A stretch of DNA of 64,000 nt, from the NCBI GenBank assembly GCA_945952065.1, contig CAMFGY010000019.1, positions 1 through 64,000 of the forward strand, given 5' to 3'. The translations under genes and the position numbers were made by a program. This stretch comes from an uncultured Burkholderiales bacterium (lineage in GTDB: Bacteria; Pseudomonadota; Gammaproteobacteria; Burkholderiales; Burkholderiaceae_C). This document shows, piece by piece, positions 35,874-44,242 of the stretch (position 1 is the first letter of the stretch; each line of letters begins with the position of its first letter). The notes below the pieces were generated by a model, which was not told the origin of the DNA, made no database searches, and saw only the letters and a list, made by a program, of their open reading frames with translations.

Positions 35874-37697
35874 ATGTCTAGGACCTCGTCGCAACTCCCT
35901 CTGCCGGGCGCCGCATTGGCCGCGCCTGCGCCCCTTCATCCTTGGGCCCTGCCCGCCCTTGCATTGGCCTGCGGCCTGGCGCCTTTGTTGGCCTACAACC
36001 TGACGCCCTCGGCCACGCTCTTCAATCAACTCATCGCCTTGGCGGGCTGGGGCTGGGTCATGCTGTGCATGAACTCGGCGGGCGCGCCGCGTTGGCGCCT
36101 CAGCCCGGCGGCAGCGGCTCTCTTGCTCTTGGTCTTGGCGCCTGCTTTGTCTTGGTTCTTGGGGGGCTTGCCCCTGGGCTTGGCACTGGCCAGCAGCGGC
36201 ACTTTGGCGGCCGCTTTGATCTTGCTCTTGGCGGGCCAAGGCCTGGGAGCGCAAACCCGTGTGCAATGGTTGCAAGGCCTGTGCTGGGGCTTGTTGCTGG
36301 CTGGGGGGCTGAGTTTTGTGGTCAGCTTGGTGCAGGTGTTTTGGCCGGCCTTGGCTGATGGCCAGGTGATCGCGCGTTCGGGCATTCCGGGCCGCGCGGT
36401 GGGCAATTTGCGCCAACCCAACCATCTGGCCAGCTTGTTGATGTGGGCCTGCGTGGCTGCGGTTTATTTGGCGGAGACCGGCCGCCCGGCAACACCAGGC
36501 CCGGGCAAGACCGGTGCATCGGGAGGCTGGCATCCCCTGGTGCTGCCGCTGATTTTGGCGGGCTTGGTTTTGGCGGTGGTTTTGAGCGCTTCGCGCACCG
36601 GCGTGATTGGCGTGTTGATTTTGGCCGTCTGGGGGGCGCTGGACCGCAAGCTCAGCCGCGCGGCCAAGCTCAGCCTCTTGGCCACGCCTCTGATGTTGGG
36701 CCTGAGCTGGTGGCTTTTGTCGCTTTGGGCCAGTAGCGGGGGCCATGCGCTGGGGGCGGAATCTCGCTTGGCGGAAGGGGCGGGCTCTCCGTCGCGGCTG
36801 GCCATCATCGCCAATGCCTGGGTGTTGTTGAAAGCCAATCCGCTGACGGGCGTGGGCTGGGGCGAGTTCAACTTGGCCTGGAGCATGTCGCCCTTCCCCA
36901 ACCGGCCGGTGGCCTTTTTTGATCACACCCACAACATCGTCATGCAACTGGCGGTGGAGCTGGGCCTGCCGCTCAGTGCCTTGGTCTTGGGCTTGCTGAG
37001 TTGGTCTTTGTGGCGGGCTTTGTCCATGAGCATGAAGGCCACAGGCGCCGATGCGCTGGCACGCCGATGTGCCTTTTTATTGGTGCTGATGATTGGCTTG
37101 CACAGCCTGTTGGAGTACCCCTTGTGGTACGCCTACTTCCTCTTACCCACGGCTTTTGCGTTCGGGCTGGCCTTGGGCGAAACCCCTTCAGGCGCCGCGA
37201 CGGATCAGGCGCCCGCGGCGGAGGCGACCCAGGTTCGCGCAGCCTGGCCCTGGCAGTTGGCGGGCGTGTTGATGGTGGCTGCGAGTGTGTTCACCTTGCG
37301 CGACTATCTGCGTGTGGTCGAGATCTATGTGCCTTCAGACAACGCCGCCCCTTTGCATGAGCGCATCGCCGCAGGTCAGGCGGGGCTGTTGTTTGCCAGT
37401 CAGGCCGATTACGCGGCGGCGACCTCCTACCCGCCCGGGCCGCAAGCCTTGGCAGCCGCCAAGCGCACTGCGCATCACTTGATCGATGCGCGCTTGATGA
37501 TGGCCTGGGCCAAGTCTTTGCATGCGGTCGGGCAAACCGATCAGGCCCGCTATGTGGTGGAGCGCTTGCGCGAGTTTCGCAATCCGACCAGCGCGGAATG
37601 GTTGGCCGAATGCGAGGAAGCGCTGCCGCCCGGGGCTTTGCAGCCCTTTCAGTGCCAGCCCGCGCAGCGCGATTACAGCTGGCGCGAATTGCGCTGA
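35874..37697 (+). CDS. PglL/O-antigen-ligase-like oligosaccharyltransferase
   Basis: A 607-residue inner-membrane protein with about 11-12 helices. The Wzy_C core has GRAVGNLRQPNHLASLLMW, FDHTHNIVMQLAVELGLPL with the conserved His of the large periplasmic loop, and LHSLLEYPLWYAYFLLP. These three segments are typical of the PglL/PilO type that transfers lipid-linked glycan to periplasmic proteins such as pilin, rather than of the WaaL lipid A ligase. The soluble C-terminal part (about 465-600) fits the Wzy_C_2 extension. No pilin or glycan-assembly genes are adjacent, so its acceptor is unknown. Confidence 0.85.
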   Translation: MSRTSSQLPLPGAALAAPAPLHPWALPALALACGLAPLLAYNLTPSATLFNQLIALAGWGWVMLCMNSAGAPRWRLSPAAAALLLLVLAPALSWFLGGLPLGLALASSGTLAAALILLLAGQGLGAQTRVQWLQGLCWGLLLAGGLSFVVSLVQVFWPALADGQVIARSGIPGRAVGNLRQPNHLASLLMWACVAAVYLAETGRPATPGPGKTGASGGWHPLVLPLILAGLVLAVVLSASRTGVIGVLILAVWGALDRKLSRAAKLSLLATPLMLGLSWWLLSLWASSGGHALGAESRLAEGAGSPSRLAIIANAWVLLKANPLTGVGWGEFNLAWSMSPFPNRPVAFFDHTHNIVMQLAVELGLPLSALVLGLLSWSLWRALSMSMKATGADALARRCAFLLVLMIGLHSLLEYPLWYAYFLLPTAFAFGLALGETPSGAATDQAPAAEATQVRAAWPWQLAGVLMVAASVFTLRDYLRVVEIYVPSDNAAPLHERIAAGQAGLLFASQADYAAATSYPPGPQALAAAKRTAHHLIDARLMMAWAKSLHAVGQTDQARYVVERLREFRNPTSAEWLAECEEALPPGALQPFQCQPAQRDYSWRELR

Positions 37698-37742
37698 AGG
37701 CGACGCGGCCTGGGCCGCGCAGCGCTGGAGTTGAGGCCTCGC

Positions 37743-38222
37743 TCAGGGCGCCGACCAGTCGCCGCTCTTGCCGCCGTGCTTTTCTTGCACGCGCACATCG
37801 CTGATGACCATGCCGCGATCGGCGGCCTTGAGCATGTCGTAAATGGTCAGCAGGCCGATCTGTACCGAGGTCAAGGCTTCCATCTCCACGCCGGTGCGGC
37901 CCAGGGTTTCGACCTGCGCGCGGCACAGCACGGCATTGGCGCTCGGGTCGATTTCAAAATCAACCGTCACACGCGTCAGCGGCAGTGGGTGGCACAGCGG
38001 AATCAGGTCGGCCGTGCGCTTGGCCGCTTGGATGGCGGCGATGCGGGCGATGCCCAGCACATCGCCCTTCTTGGCGCTGCCGTTTACGATCAGGGCCAAG
38101 GTGGCGGCTTGCATGCTGATGCGGCCGGCGGCCACCGCGACGCGATGGGTCACGTCTTTGGCCGCCACATCGACCATATGGGCTTGGCCTTGGGCATCAA
38201 AATGCGTCAGTTCAGGAGTCAT
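37743..38222 (-). CDS. moaC: Cyclic pyranopterin monophosphate synthase MoaC
   Basis: A 159-residue enzyme of molybdenum cofactor synthesis that, with MoaA, converts GTP to cyclic pyranopterin monophosphate. The family motifs are present: [20 protein letters not shown] near the N-terminus, [31 protein letters not shown] and [11 protein letters not shown]. Length is standard. It is a single gene here, separated from other moa genes, and is divergent from the M48 protease gene 110 bases upstream. Confidence 0.96.
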   Translation of the reverse strand: MTPELTHFDAQGQAHMVDVAAKDVTHRVAVAAGRISMQAATLALIVNGSAKKGDVLGIARIAAIQAAKRTADLIPLCHPLPLTRVTVDFEIDPSANAVLCRAQVETLGRTGVEMEALTSVQIGLLTIYDMLKAADRGMVISDVRVQEKHGGKSGDWSAP

Positions 38223-38332
38223 ATCAGGATCGGCCGCTCAGGCGCGGCAACAATTGGGAAACGATTCTGGCCTCATCATAGAGAGGCTTGTCAGCCTTGG
38301 AGTCTGGTTTGTTGAAACGATCTGTCGGTTTG

Positions 38333-39919
38333 ATGCGTCGCCCCCCGCGTGCAGCGGTGAGTTTGCTGGCGGCCTTGGTCTTGAATCTTGGATTCCCTGC
38401 TGGCCATGCGCAAGTCAATCTGCCCGCTCTGGGGGATGCGGTGTCGCAGGATCTGGATGTGGGCAGCGAGCGCCGCATCGGTGATCAGGTGATGCGCCAG
38501 ATCCGCCCGGACCCGGACTATCTCGACGACCCGCTCTTGCTGGAATACGTGCAGGCGACTTGGTCGCCCTTGGTGAAGACGGCCAAGCAGCTGGGCAATA
38601 TCGGGGACGAGACCCAAGATCGTTTTGCCTGGGAAACTTTTTTGGTGCGTGACCGCAGCATCAATGCGTTTGCATTGCCGGGCGGCTTTGTCGGCGTGCA
38701 TCTGGGTTTGATCGCCATGACGGGCTCGCGGGATGAGCTGGCTTCGGTCTTGGCGCATGAGTTGTCGCACGTCACCCAGCGCCATATTGCAAGGCGCATC
38801 GCGGGTGACTCGCGCAACAGCATGTTGGCGCTGGCGGGCTTGGTGGCCGGCATCATCGTGGCCTCACGGGCCGGCAGCCCGGACATGGCAAATGCCGCGA
38901 TTGTGGGCAGTCAGGCGGCGGCGGCACAGGCTTCCTTGAGCTTCTCCCGCGATATGGAGCGGGAGGCGGATCGGGTGGGGTTCGCGGTCTTGAGCCAGGC
39001 TGGTTACGCCCCCTCGGGCATGTTCAGCATGTTTGAGCGCATGGAGCAAGCGCATCATTTGATGGACTCCGGCGCCTACCCCTATCTGCGCTCGCATCCG
39101 CTGACCACCGAGCGCATTGGCGATGCGCGCACCCGCATGGGGACCGAGACCTACAGCCGACCCGAAGGCGCGGCCGAGCATGCTTTGATGGCGGCTCGCT
39201 CACGCGTCTTGATGGACCCGCGCGCCGAGGCCTGGACGCATTTGCAGAACTACGATGCCGGTGCGCGCGATTTGCGCGCGGGCGATAGCGCGAACAAGGG
39301 TTTTGAGCAATTGGGCGCGCGTTATGCCAGCGCTTTGTCCTCCATCAAGATGCGTGACTTCGGGCGTGCCGAGAACGCCTTGCGCAGCGCCGAGCTGACG
39401 CTTGAATTGCTCGGCAATGAACCCAAAGCCGCGCGCGTGCTGCGCTATTTGCGCGCTGAGCTGGCGCAGGCACGCGGTCAGGCGGCCGACGGCTTTGCTG
39501 CCTTGCGGCCCTTGGCGGCAGAGAAATCCCGCGCGCTCTTGTTGCAGCAAGCGGGCTTGGCCATGGTGGACCCCAATTTGGATTCAGCCCGCGAATCGGC
39601 CGAGGCTTTGCAGACCTTTGTCAGCGTCCACCCCATGGATGCTTCGGCTTGGACGCATTTGGCGCAACTCTGGACCCGGCTGGATCAACCCTTGCGGTCC
39701 TTGCGCGCGCAGGGCGAAGCCCGTGCGGCCATGGGTGACTTGAATGGCGCGATTGATCGCTTGCGCTCGGGCCTGCGGCAGTCGCGTGGCCGGGATGCCG
39801 ATCAGATCGAGGCCGCTGTGATCGACTCGCGCTTGCGCACCCTCTCTTACCAGCGCCGCCAGATGTTGGAAGACCTCTACCCGCGCGGTGTGCCGCCGGG
39901 CGCGGAGCTGCCCAACTGA
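38333..39919 (+). CDS. BepA-like M48 metalloprotease with TPR C-terminus
   Basis: A 528-residue exported zinc protease. The signal peptide ends near FPAGHAQ. The catalytic motif HELSH covers residues 142-146, with the third ligand in MEREADRVG. The C-terminal half is helical and TPR-like (about 310-520), as in BepA/YfgC, which maintains outer-membrane proteins such as LptD. ATG at 38333 puts the signal peptide at the N-terminus; TTG codons upstream are less likely. It is a second M48 protein in the window, separate in type from the Tat-linked one at 1721-2686. Confidence 0.9.
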   Translation: MRRPPRAAVSLLAALVLNLGFPAGHAQVNLPALGDAVSQDLDVGSERRIGDQVMRQIRPDPDYLDDPLLLEYVQATWSPLVKTAKQLGNIGDETQDRFAWETFLVRDRSINAFALPGGFVGVHLGLIAMTGSRDELASVLAHELSHVTQRHIARRIAGDSRNSMLALAGLVAGIIVASRAGSPDMANAAIVGSQAAAAQASLSFSRDMEREADRVGFAVLSQAGYAPSGMFSMFERMEQAHHLMDSGAYPYLRSHPLTTERIGDARTRMGTETYSRPEGAAEHALMAARSRVLMDPRAEAWTHLQNYDAGARDLRAGDSANKGFEQLGARYASALSSIKMRDFGRAENALRSAELTLELLGNEPKAARVLRYLRAELAQARGQAADGFAALRPLAAEKSRALLLQQAGLAMVDPNLDSARESAEALQTFVSVHPMDASAWTHLAQLWTRLDQPLRSLRAQGEARAAMGDLNGAIDRLRSGLRQSRGRDADQIEAAVIDSRLRTLSYQRRQMLEDLYPRGVPPGAELPN

Positions 39920-39929
39920 GCGGATCGCA

Positions 39930-40286
39930 TCAATCGAGCGGCGGGAACAGCCGCTCGATGATGATGTCGATCAGCATGCCGCACAGGCTGTAAATCAAGG
40001 AGCCCACCAAGGCCGACCAAAAACCAGTGACCGCGAAGCCGTCCAGAATATGGGCGGCCGACCAGAACATCAGGGCATTGATCACAAACAAGAACAGGCC
40101 CAAGCTGATCACGGTGACCGGCAGGGTCAGCAGCACCAGAATCGGGCGCAGCAGGGTGTTGAGCAGACCCAGCACCAAAGCAGCAATCAAGGCCGCGGTG
40201 AAGGACTTCACCTCCACGCCAGGAAAAAGATGGGCCACCAGCAGCAGCGCTGCGGCCAGCAAAAGCCAACGCACCAGGATTTTCAT
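39930..40286 (-). CDS. Phage holin family 4-like membrane protein (YvlD type)
   Basis: A 118-residue membrane protein with four predicted helices. Features are GLLNTLLRPILVLLTLPVTV and LFLFVINALMFW, the classic pattern of the Phage_holin_4_2 superfamily (YvlD in Bacillus). Despite the name, chromosomal members are not lysis genes; in Bacillus they are linked to envelope stress. ATG at 40286 is chosen over the longer start at 40298. It converges with the M48 protease gene 10 bases away and lies divergent to the riboswitch-led gene. Confidence 0.8.
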   Translation of the reverse strand: MKILVRWLLLAAALLLVAHLFPGVEVKSFTAALIAALVLGLLNTLLRPILVLLTLPVTVISLGLFLFVINALMFWSAAHILDGFAVTGFWSALVGSLIYSLCGMLIDIIIERLFPPLD

Positions 40287-40391
40287 GCGCGCAAGCATAC
40301 AAGGGCGGTGTGACGAATTGCGCGCGCCGGGGGTGGAGGATTTTCCCTAGATCGGCTCAGGTCTTGGCTGAGCGTGGCACAATCGCGCTTC

Positions 40392-40530
40392 CGAAAGGGG
40401 AGTAGCTCGCGGCGCAAGCCGCGGCGGCCGCCCGTCAGTACGGTGTCTGTGAAGACACCCGGGCCCCGCAGCCGGTGTTTGAAGACCCAGGCGTTCAACG
40501 CAAGTCTTCGTACCGTCCCGCAAGACCTTT
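40392..40530 (+). ncRNA. yybP-ykoY (manganese) riboswitch
   Basis: The leader before the TerC-type gene starts with AAAGGGGAGTAGC (40394-40406), the conserved 5' element of yybP-ykoY RNAs. It continues with a GC-rich stem, then CGTCAGTACGG and a hairpin GGTGTC/GACACC, and ends with CGCAAGACC (40519-40527), the conserved 3' element. These elements occur in the right order and spacing. RNAs of this class bind Mn2+ and switch on Mn exporters such as MntP and Alx. The boundary to the start codon leaves about 70 bases for an expression platform. Confidence 0.85.
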
Positions 40531-40602
40531 CGACATATGGCCGCGTCTGTGCTCTGATGCATGGGCTGCGGTTCTTGTCTGGTCTTTTGAAGCGGGATAG
40601 CA

Positions 40603-41565
40603 ATGGATACGATCGCACCTCTTTGGCTTTGGTTTTTCTTCGGCGGCTCCGTCTTGGTGGCCTTGTTCGTGGACTTTGTCGTGCTGCGCAAGCAGGGCGC
40701 GCATGAGGTCTCGGTCAAGGAAGCCATCAATTGGTCGCTGGTTTGGGTGGCTTTGAGCTTGGCCTTCAATGGCTTGTTCTGGTGGGCCGTCAAAGACAGC
40801 ACCGGTGATGTGGCGCAAGCCAACACCCGCGCGCTGGAGTTCTTGACCGGCTACCTGATCGAGAAATCGCTGGCCGTCGACAACATCTTTGTCTTCCTGA
40901 TGATCTTCACCTACTTCTCGGTGCCGGCGGCGTACCAGAAGCGGGTGTTGATGTACGGCATCATCGGCGCCATCGTGCTGCGCACCGCCATGATTTTGGT
41001 GGGCGGTTGGCTGATCGCTGAGTTCCATTGGATCTTGTATGTGTTCGGCGCCTTCTTGCTGGTGACCGGTATCAAGATGTGGTGGGCCGCCGGCCAAGAG
41101 CCCGATCTGGAAAGCAACCCCGCCTTGAAGTTGCTGCGTCGCACCATGCCGGTCAGCAAGAACTTTGACGGCGAGCGCTTTTTCACGATGGAAAACGGCA
41201 AACGCTTGGCCACGCCCTTGTTCTTGGTGATCGCCTTGGTGGGCATGACCGATGTGATCTTCGCGGTGGACTCGATCCCGGCCATCTTCGCCATCACCAA
41301 CGATCCCTTCATCGTGCTGACCTCCAATATCTTTGCGATCCTGGGTCTGCGTGCCATGTACTTCTTGCTGGCTGCCATGGCGACCAAATTCCATTTGCTC
41401 AGCTATGGTCTGGCGGTGGTTCTGGCCTTCATCGGCACCAAGATGATGTTGATCGATGTGTACAAGATCCCGGTGCTGATCTCGCTGGGTGTGGTGGTGG
41501 CGATCTTGGCCATCACCATGGTGCTGAGCCTGCGCACCGCGCCCAAGATTGCCGAAAACCGCTGA
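40603..41565 (+). CDS. TerC/Alx family membrane protein (Mn-linked)
   Basis: A 320-residue inner-membrane protein with about nine helices. The family signature is LTGYLIEKSLAVDNIFVFLM (about 80-100), with the conserved acidic residues in KSLAVDN and MTDVIFAVDSIPAIFAITND. It belongs to the Alx branch of TerC proteins, which now are linked to manganese export rather than tellurite. The upstream Mn-sensing riboswitch supports this. Length fits Alx (321 residues). A strong terminator follows at 41624. It is a single-gene unit. Confidence 0.92.
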   Translation: MDTIAPLWLWFFFGGSVLVALFVDFVVLRKQGAHEVSVKEAINWSLVWVALSLAFNGLFWWAVKDSTGDVAQANTRALEFLTGYLIEKSLAVDNIFVFLMIFTYFSVPAAYQKRVLMYGIIGAIVLRTAMILVGGWLIAEFHWILYVFGAFLLVTGIKMWWAAGQEPDLESNPALKLLRRTMPVSKNFDGERFFTMENGKRLATPLFLVIALVGMTDVIFAVDSIPAIFAITNDPFIVLTSNIFAILGLRAMYFLLAAMATKFHLLSYGLAVVLAFIGTKMMLIDVYKIPVLISLGVVVAILAITMVLSLRTAPKIAENR

Positions 41566-41623
41566 GTTCCAGCCAGCGGCGCGGACGCCAGCCCAAGGCT
41601 GAGTCGGCCCGCTCTGCAGCCCC

Positions 41624-41659
41624 AAACCCCAGCCCTCCCAGCGGAGGCTGGGGTTTTTT
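41624..41659 (+). terminator. Rho-independent terminator after the TerC/Alx gene
   Basis: CCCCAGCC (41627-41634) pairs with GGCTGGGG (41646-41653), flanked by A before and followed by six T. The 8-base stem and the U-run make a typical intrinsic terminator. Confidence 0.9.
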
Positions 41660-41712
41660 CATGGGCGGCTGCGCTGAGCAAGGTGCGCAGATCGGTTCAG
41701 AGAGATTGTGCA

Positions 41713-41731
41713 AATAACAATCGTTCTCATT
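41713..41731. promoter_or_regulatory. Fur-like box upstream of the TonB-like gene
   Basis: AATAACAATCGTTCTCATT lies 48 bases before the start of the TonB-like gene. It resembles Fur sites of betaproteobacteria, with ACAAT and TTCTCATT half-sites, though it is not a perfect match to the 19-base consensus. It would place the gene under iron control. Confidence 0.6.
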
Positions 41732-41778
41732 AGTGTTACGATGGCCGCGCTGATTTCCTCGCTGCCTGAGTATTTGCC

Positions 41779-42618
41779 GTGACATCGTCTATTGCTGCAG
41801 TTCCCGCCTCGACGTCCACTTTTTGGCCTCAGGTCGACGTGCCGTCGGCCGGTGCTGCATCGGCTGTCGAGTCCGCCGGCGCTGCGCCCGCGAAATTGCA
41901 GGCGCCACAGGCGACGCCGCTGCCCTTGCTGCAGTCGGCGGGCCCTGAGCTGCGCATGGGGGGGCGACCGGGGATGCTGCTGGTGGTGATGGGCCTGCAT
42001 CTGCTGTTGGCGCTGGCGTGCTTCTTGTGGGTGCCGGTGCATTCCAAGCCAAAGCCGGTGCGGCCGGTGCAACTTAGCATCGTGAGCGCGCCCGCGCCAA
42101 CCCCGCCTGCACCGCCCAAGCCTTTGCTCGCTCCGGCTTTGGCCCCGCTTCCCGTGTCACTGTTCACGCCTAAAGTGCCGGTGGTGATGGTCGTGCCGGA
42201 GTCGATGCCCGTGGCGCAGGAGAGCCGGTTTGCCGCCCCCGGGCCCAGCCGCGACGAGTCGGCCCGGGCCACGCCTTCGCTGGCGGCACCGGCAACTTCG
42301 GTGCATGCAGAAGCGGCCGCGCCCACTGGCCCCAAGCAAATCCCAGCCAGCGCCGTTCGCTATCTGCGCGAACCCAGCTTGACGGTGCCGCTGCAATCGC
42401 GCCGATTGGGCGAGTCCGGGGTGGTGCATCTGCGCATCGTGGTGGATGCGCAAGGGCAGTTGAAAGACGTGAGTCTGAAAAAGTCGTCCGGCTTTTCTCG
42501 CCTGGATCAGCAAGCCCTGCAAGACATCCGCTCGGCCCGCTTTGCACCGTATCTGGAAAACGGCCGGGCGCTCGAATGGGAAACCACCGCGCTCTTGTCC
42601 TACGAGTCCGAAAAGTAA
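41779..42618 (+). CDS. TonB-family energy transducer
   Basis: A 279-residue protein anchored by one membrane helix (about 65-82, MLLVVMGLHLLLALACFLW). It has a Pro-rich periplasmic linker (VSAPAPTPPAPPKPLLAP onwards) and a C-terminal TonB domain (about 195-275) with ESGVVHLRIVVDAQGQLKDV and SSGFSRLDQQALQDIRSARF. It would couple the proton gradient to TonB-dependent outer-membrane receptors. The start is GTG at 41779. ExbB and ExbD genes are not in the window. The N-terminal cytoplasmic part (about 60 residues) is longer than usual for TonB. Confidence 0.88.
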   Translation: MTSSIAAVPASTSTFWPQVDVPSAGAASAVESAGAAPAKLQAPQATPLPLLQSAGPELRMGGRPGMLLVVMGLHLLLALACFLWVPVHSKPKPVRPVQLSIVSAPAPTPPAPPKPLLAPALAPLPVSLFTPKVPVVMVVPESMPVAQESRFAAPGPSRDESARATPSLAAPATSVHAEAAAPTGPKQIPASAVRYLREPSLTVPLQSRRLGESGVVHLRIVVDAQGQLKDVSLKKSSGFSRLDQQALQDIRSARFAPYLENGRALEWETTALLSYESEK

Positions 42619-42967
42619 TGGTCGGCAGTCGCGGCCTGAGTGCCGCGGCGCCGCGCCCGTGCAATAAACCTAACGTTTTATTCAATCGCATAGCTGGCGC
42701 TGCGGAGCGCAGGCGCGCTGCCCCGCGATCGCCACTGACTCGGCTTTGGTACGCAAGAAATGCGTGGGAAGTGATGCAAGTGCGCGACACCAAGGGTAAA
42801 CAGCGGGTATTTCCCTGTGAGATAGCGCCTTCTTTGCGGCTCTATGGCTTCTCAATGCCAGGGGCGAGCAGTACCATCTCTCTTGCTAGGTGCTAGAGAG
42901 AATTGAAGGCTTATGCGGCCTTCACCCGGACCCGGCACATCAACAACTTTTGATGGAGAGAATTGAA
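42619..42967. other. Intergenic stretch before the SWIB gene
   Basis: About 350 bases with no supported gene. The direct duplicate GAGAGAATTGAA occurs at 42896-42907 and again at 42956-42967, just before the SWIB start codon. The first copy may be a relic of a duplicated ribosome-binding region. Promoter elements for the SWIB gene should lie here. Confidence 0.5.
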
Positions 42968-43390
42968 ATGGCAACTGCAAAGAAGGCCGCACCCGCGAAG
43001 AAAGCGGCTCCGGCCAAGAAAGCGGCTCCGGCCAAAAAGGCCGCCGCGCCCGCGGCCAAGAAGGCAGCCGCTCCGGCCAAGAAGGCGGCTCCAGCGAAGA
43101 AGGCCCCGGCCGCCAAGAAGGCTGCAGCGCCCGCCAAGAAGCGCACGCCCAATGCAGCCTTTATGAAGGCCCTGACGCCGAGCGCGGCCTTGGCTGCCAT
43201 CGTTGGCGCCGCGCCGCTGCCGCGTACCGATGTGACCAAAAAGGTTTGGGAATACATCAAGAAGCACAAGCTGCAAGACGAAGTGCAAAAGCGCATCATC
43301 GTGGCCGACGCAGCGCTGAAGGAAATCTTCGGCAAGGCCAAGGCCGATATGTTTGAGATGACCAAGCTGATCAACAGCCACCTGAAGTAA
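42968..43390 (+). CDS. SWIB/MDM2-domain protein with histone H1-like Lys/Ala tail
   Basis: A 140-residue DNA-associated protein. Residues 4-60 are AAPAKK-type repeats, chemically like the C-terminal tail of histone H1. Residues about 65-140 form a SWIB domain: FMKALTPSAALAAIVG, then VTKKVWEYIKKHKLQD, then LKEIFGKAKADMFEMTKLI. SWIB domains are best known from eukaryotic SWI/SNF and MDM2 proteins, but are also found in Chlamydia and Burkholderiales. A nucleoid-associated role is inferred from the basic tail. GGAGAG precedes ATG 42968. A strong terminator follows. The codon repeats of the tail are low complexity. Confidence 0.92.
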   Translation: MATAKKAAPAKKAAPAKKAAPAKKAAAPAAKKAAAPAKKAAPAKKAPAAKKAAAPAKKRTPNAAFMKALTPSAALAAIVGAAPLPRTDVTKKVWEYIKKHKLQDEVQKRIIVADAALKEIFGKAKADMFEMTKLINSHLK

Positions 43391-43430
43391 ATCGCCGGGC
43401 GGCGCTCAGCTGCGCCGCATGAGGACGATC

Positions 43431-43461
43431 AAAAAGGCCCGGGAACACCGGGCCTTTTTTT
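43431..43461. terminator. Bidirectional terminator after the SWIB gene
   Basis: AAAAAGGCCCGG, a short loop, then CCGGGCCTTTTTTT. The A-run and the T-run allow termination on both strands, serving the SWIB gene and the convergent response-regulator gene. Confidence 0.92.
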
Positions 43462-43480
43462 CATGGCGCCTGCCTGATGC

Positions 43481-43885
43481 TCAAGCGCCGGGCTCGGGCA
43501 GCGCGACTCTGAGGCTTTGCGCCAGTCGCTCCACATCAATCGGTTTGAGCCAGTAGTCATTGAAGCCGGCTTGCAAGGCTTGCGCGACTTGCTCCGCCCA
43601 GTCATCGGCTGACAGGGCGACACAGCGCAAGGCCTGGGTGGCGGCATCGCTGCGCAGTTGTTGCAGCAATTCGAGGCCCGTCATATCGGGCAAGTTCATG
43701 TCGATCAGTACCAAGTCCGGCCGGTTCTGGGCCAGCAAAGCCAGGGCTTGGGCGCCGTCTTCGGCGCAGTCCAAGCGCCAACCAGGCAGCCGCCGAAACA
43801 CCTCCTCCATCAAGACGATGTTGAGCCTGTCGTCTTCAACATAAAGCACATAAGGAGCAAAGGCCGGTTGCATGGGACTGTTCAT
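43481..43885 (-). CDS. Single-domain response regulator
   Basis: A 134-residue receiver-only protein. The acidic pair is in VEDDR, the phospho-acceptor is Asp62 in LVLIDMNLPDMTGLELL, the Thr/Ser switch is ALSAD and the conserved Lys is in DYWLKPID. There is no output domain. It resembles the receiver part of hybrid kinases and could act by protein contact. ATG at 43885 is chosen. There is no kinase gene close by. It shares the bidirectional terminator with the SWIB gene. Confidence 0.85.
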   Translation of the reverse strand: MNSPMQPAFAPYVLYVEDDRLNIVLMEEVFRRLPGWRLDCAEDGAQALALLAQNRPDLVLIDMNLPDMTGLELLQQLRSDAATQALRCVALSADDWAEQVAQALQAGFNDYWLKPIDVERLAQSLRVALPEPGA

Positions 43886-44242
43886 TCGGGTCGGTGCGAA
43901 GCCCAGGCACGATAGCAGCGAATTGCCCGAGCACCGAAGCCGCAGCCGTGCCGGCTCAAAAAAAGTGTGCCCCAGCCGCTGTCGATTCCTGTGCGCGGCT
44001 TCAAGAGCGGCTGCGCACGGCCGCAAGCCTTAACAAAGCCCCGCAAAAGCGTGAATACCTCACCGAGCTAGAGCGTCCGCCTCAGGCGCAGAGGTCCAAT
44101 CACAGATTAGGGTTAGTACACTGTCGACATTGCGCATCGTGGAAAAAGCAGGGCTTTTCCCATCTTGCTTTCACGTTTGTTTTGCCGCACGCAGCGTGAA
44201 TCGTGGTTCAGCGGAACTTTGTCGTTTAACGGAAACTCATCC
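43886..44242. other. Intergenic region before the PEP-CTERM gene
   Basis: About 360 bases without a supported gene. It carries the divergent promoters of the receiver gene and the PEP-CTERM gene. No inverted repeat or known operator was recognised. Confidence 0.5.

Noticed and set aside
39930-40286. Prophage lysis gene, from the holin family name
   Set aside because: No other phage genes are nearby, and the YvlD-type family is chromosomal and not a lysis gene.
40603-41565. Tellurite resistance function from the TerC name
   Set aside because: The Alx-type sequence and the Mn-type riboswitch upstream favour manganese homeostasis.
42968-43160. Short repeated units that could suggest a repeat array
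   Set aside because: They are codons of the Lys/Ala/Pro tail of the SWIB protein, in frame and without spacers of CRISPR type.
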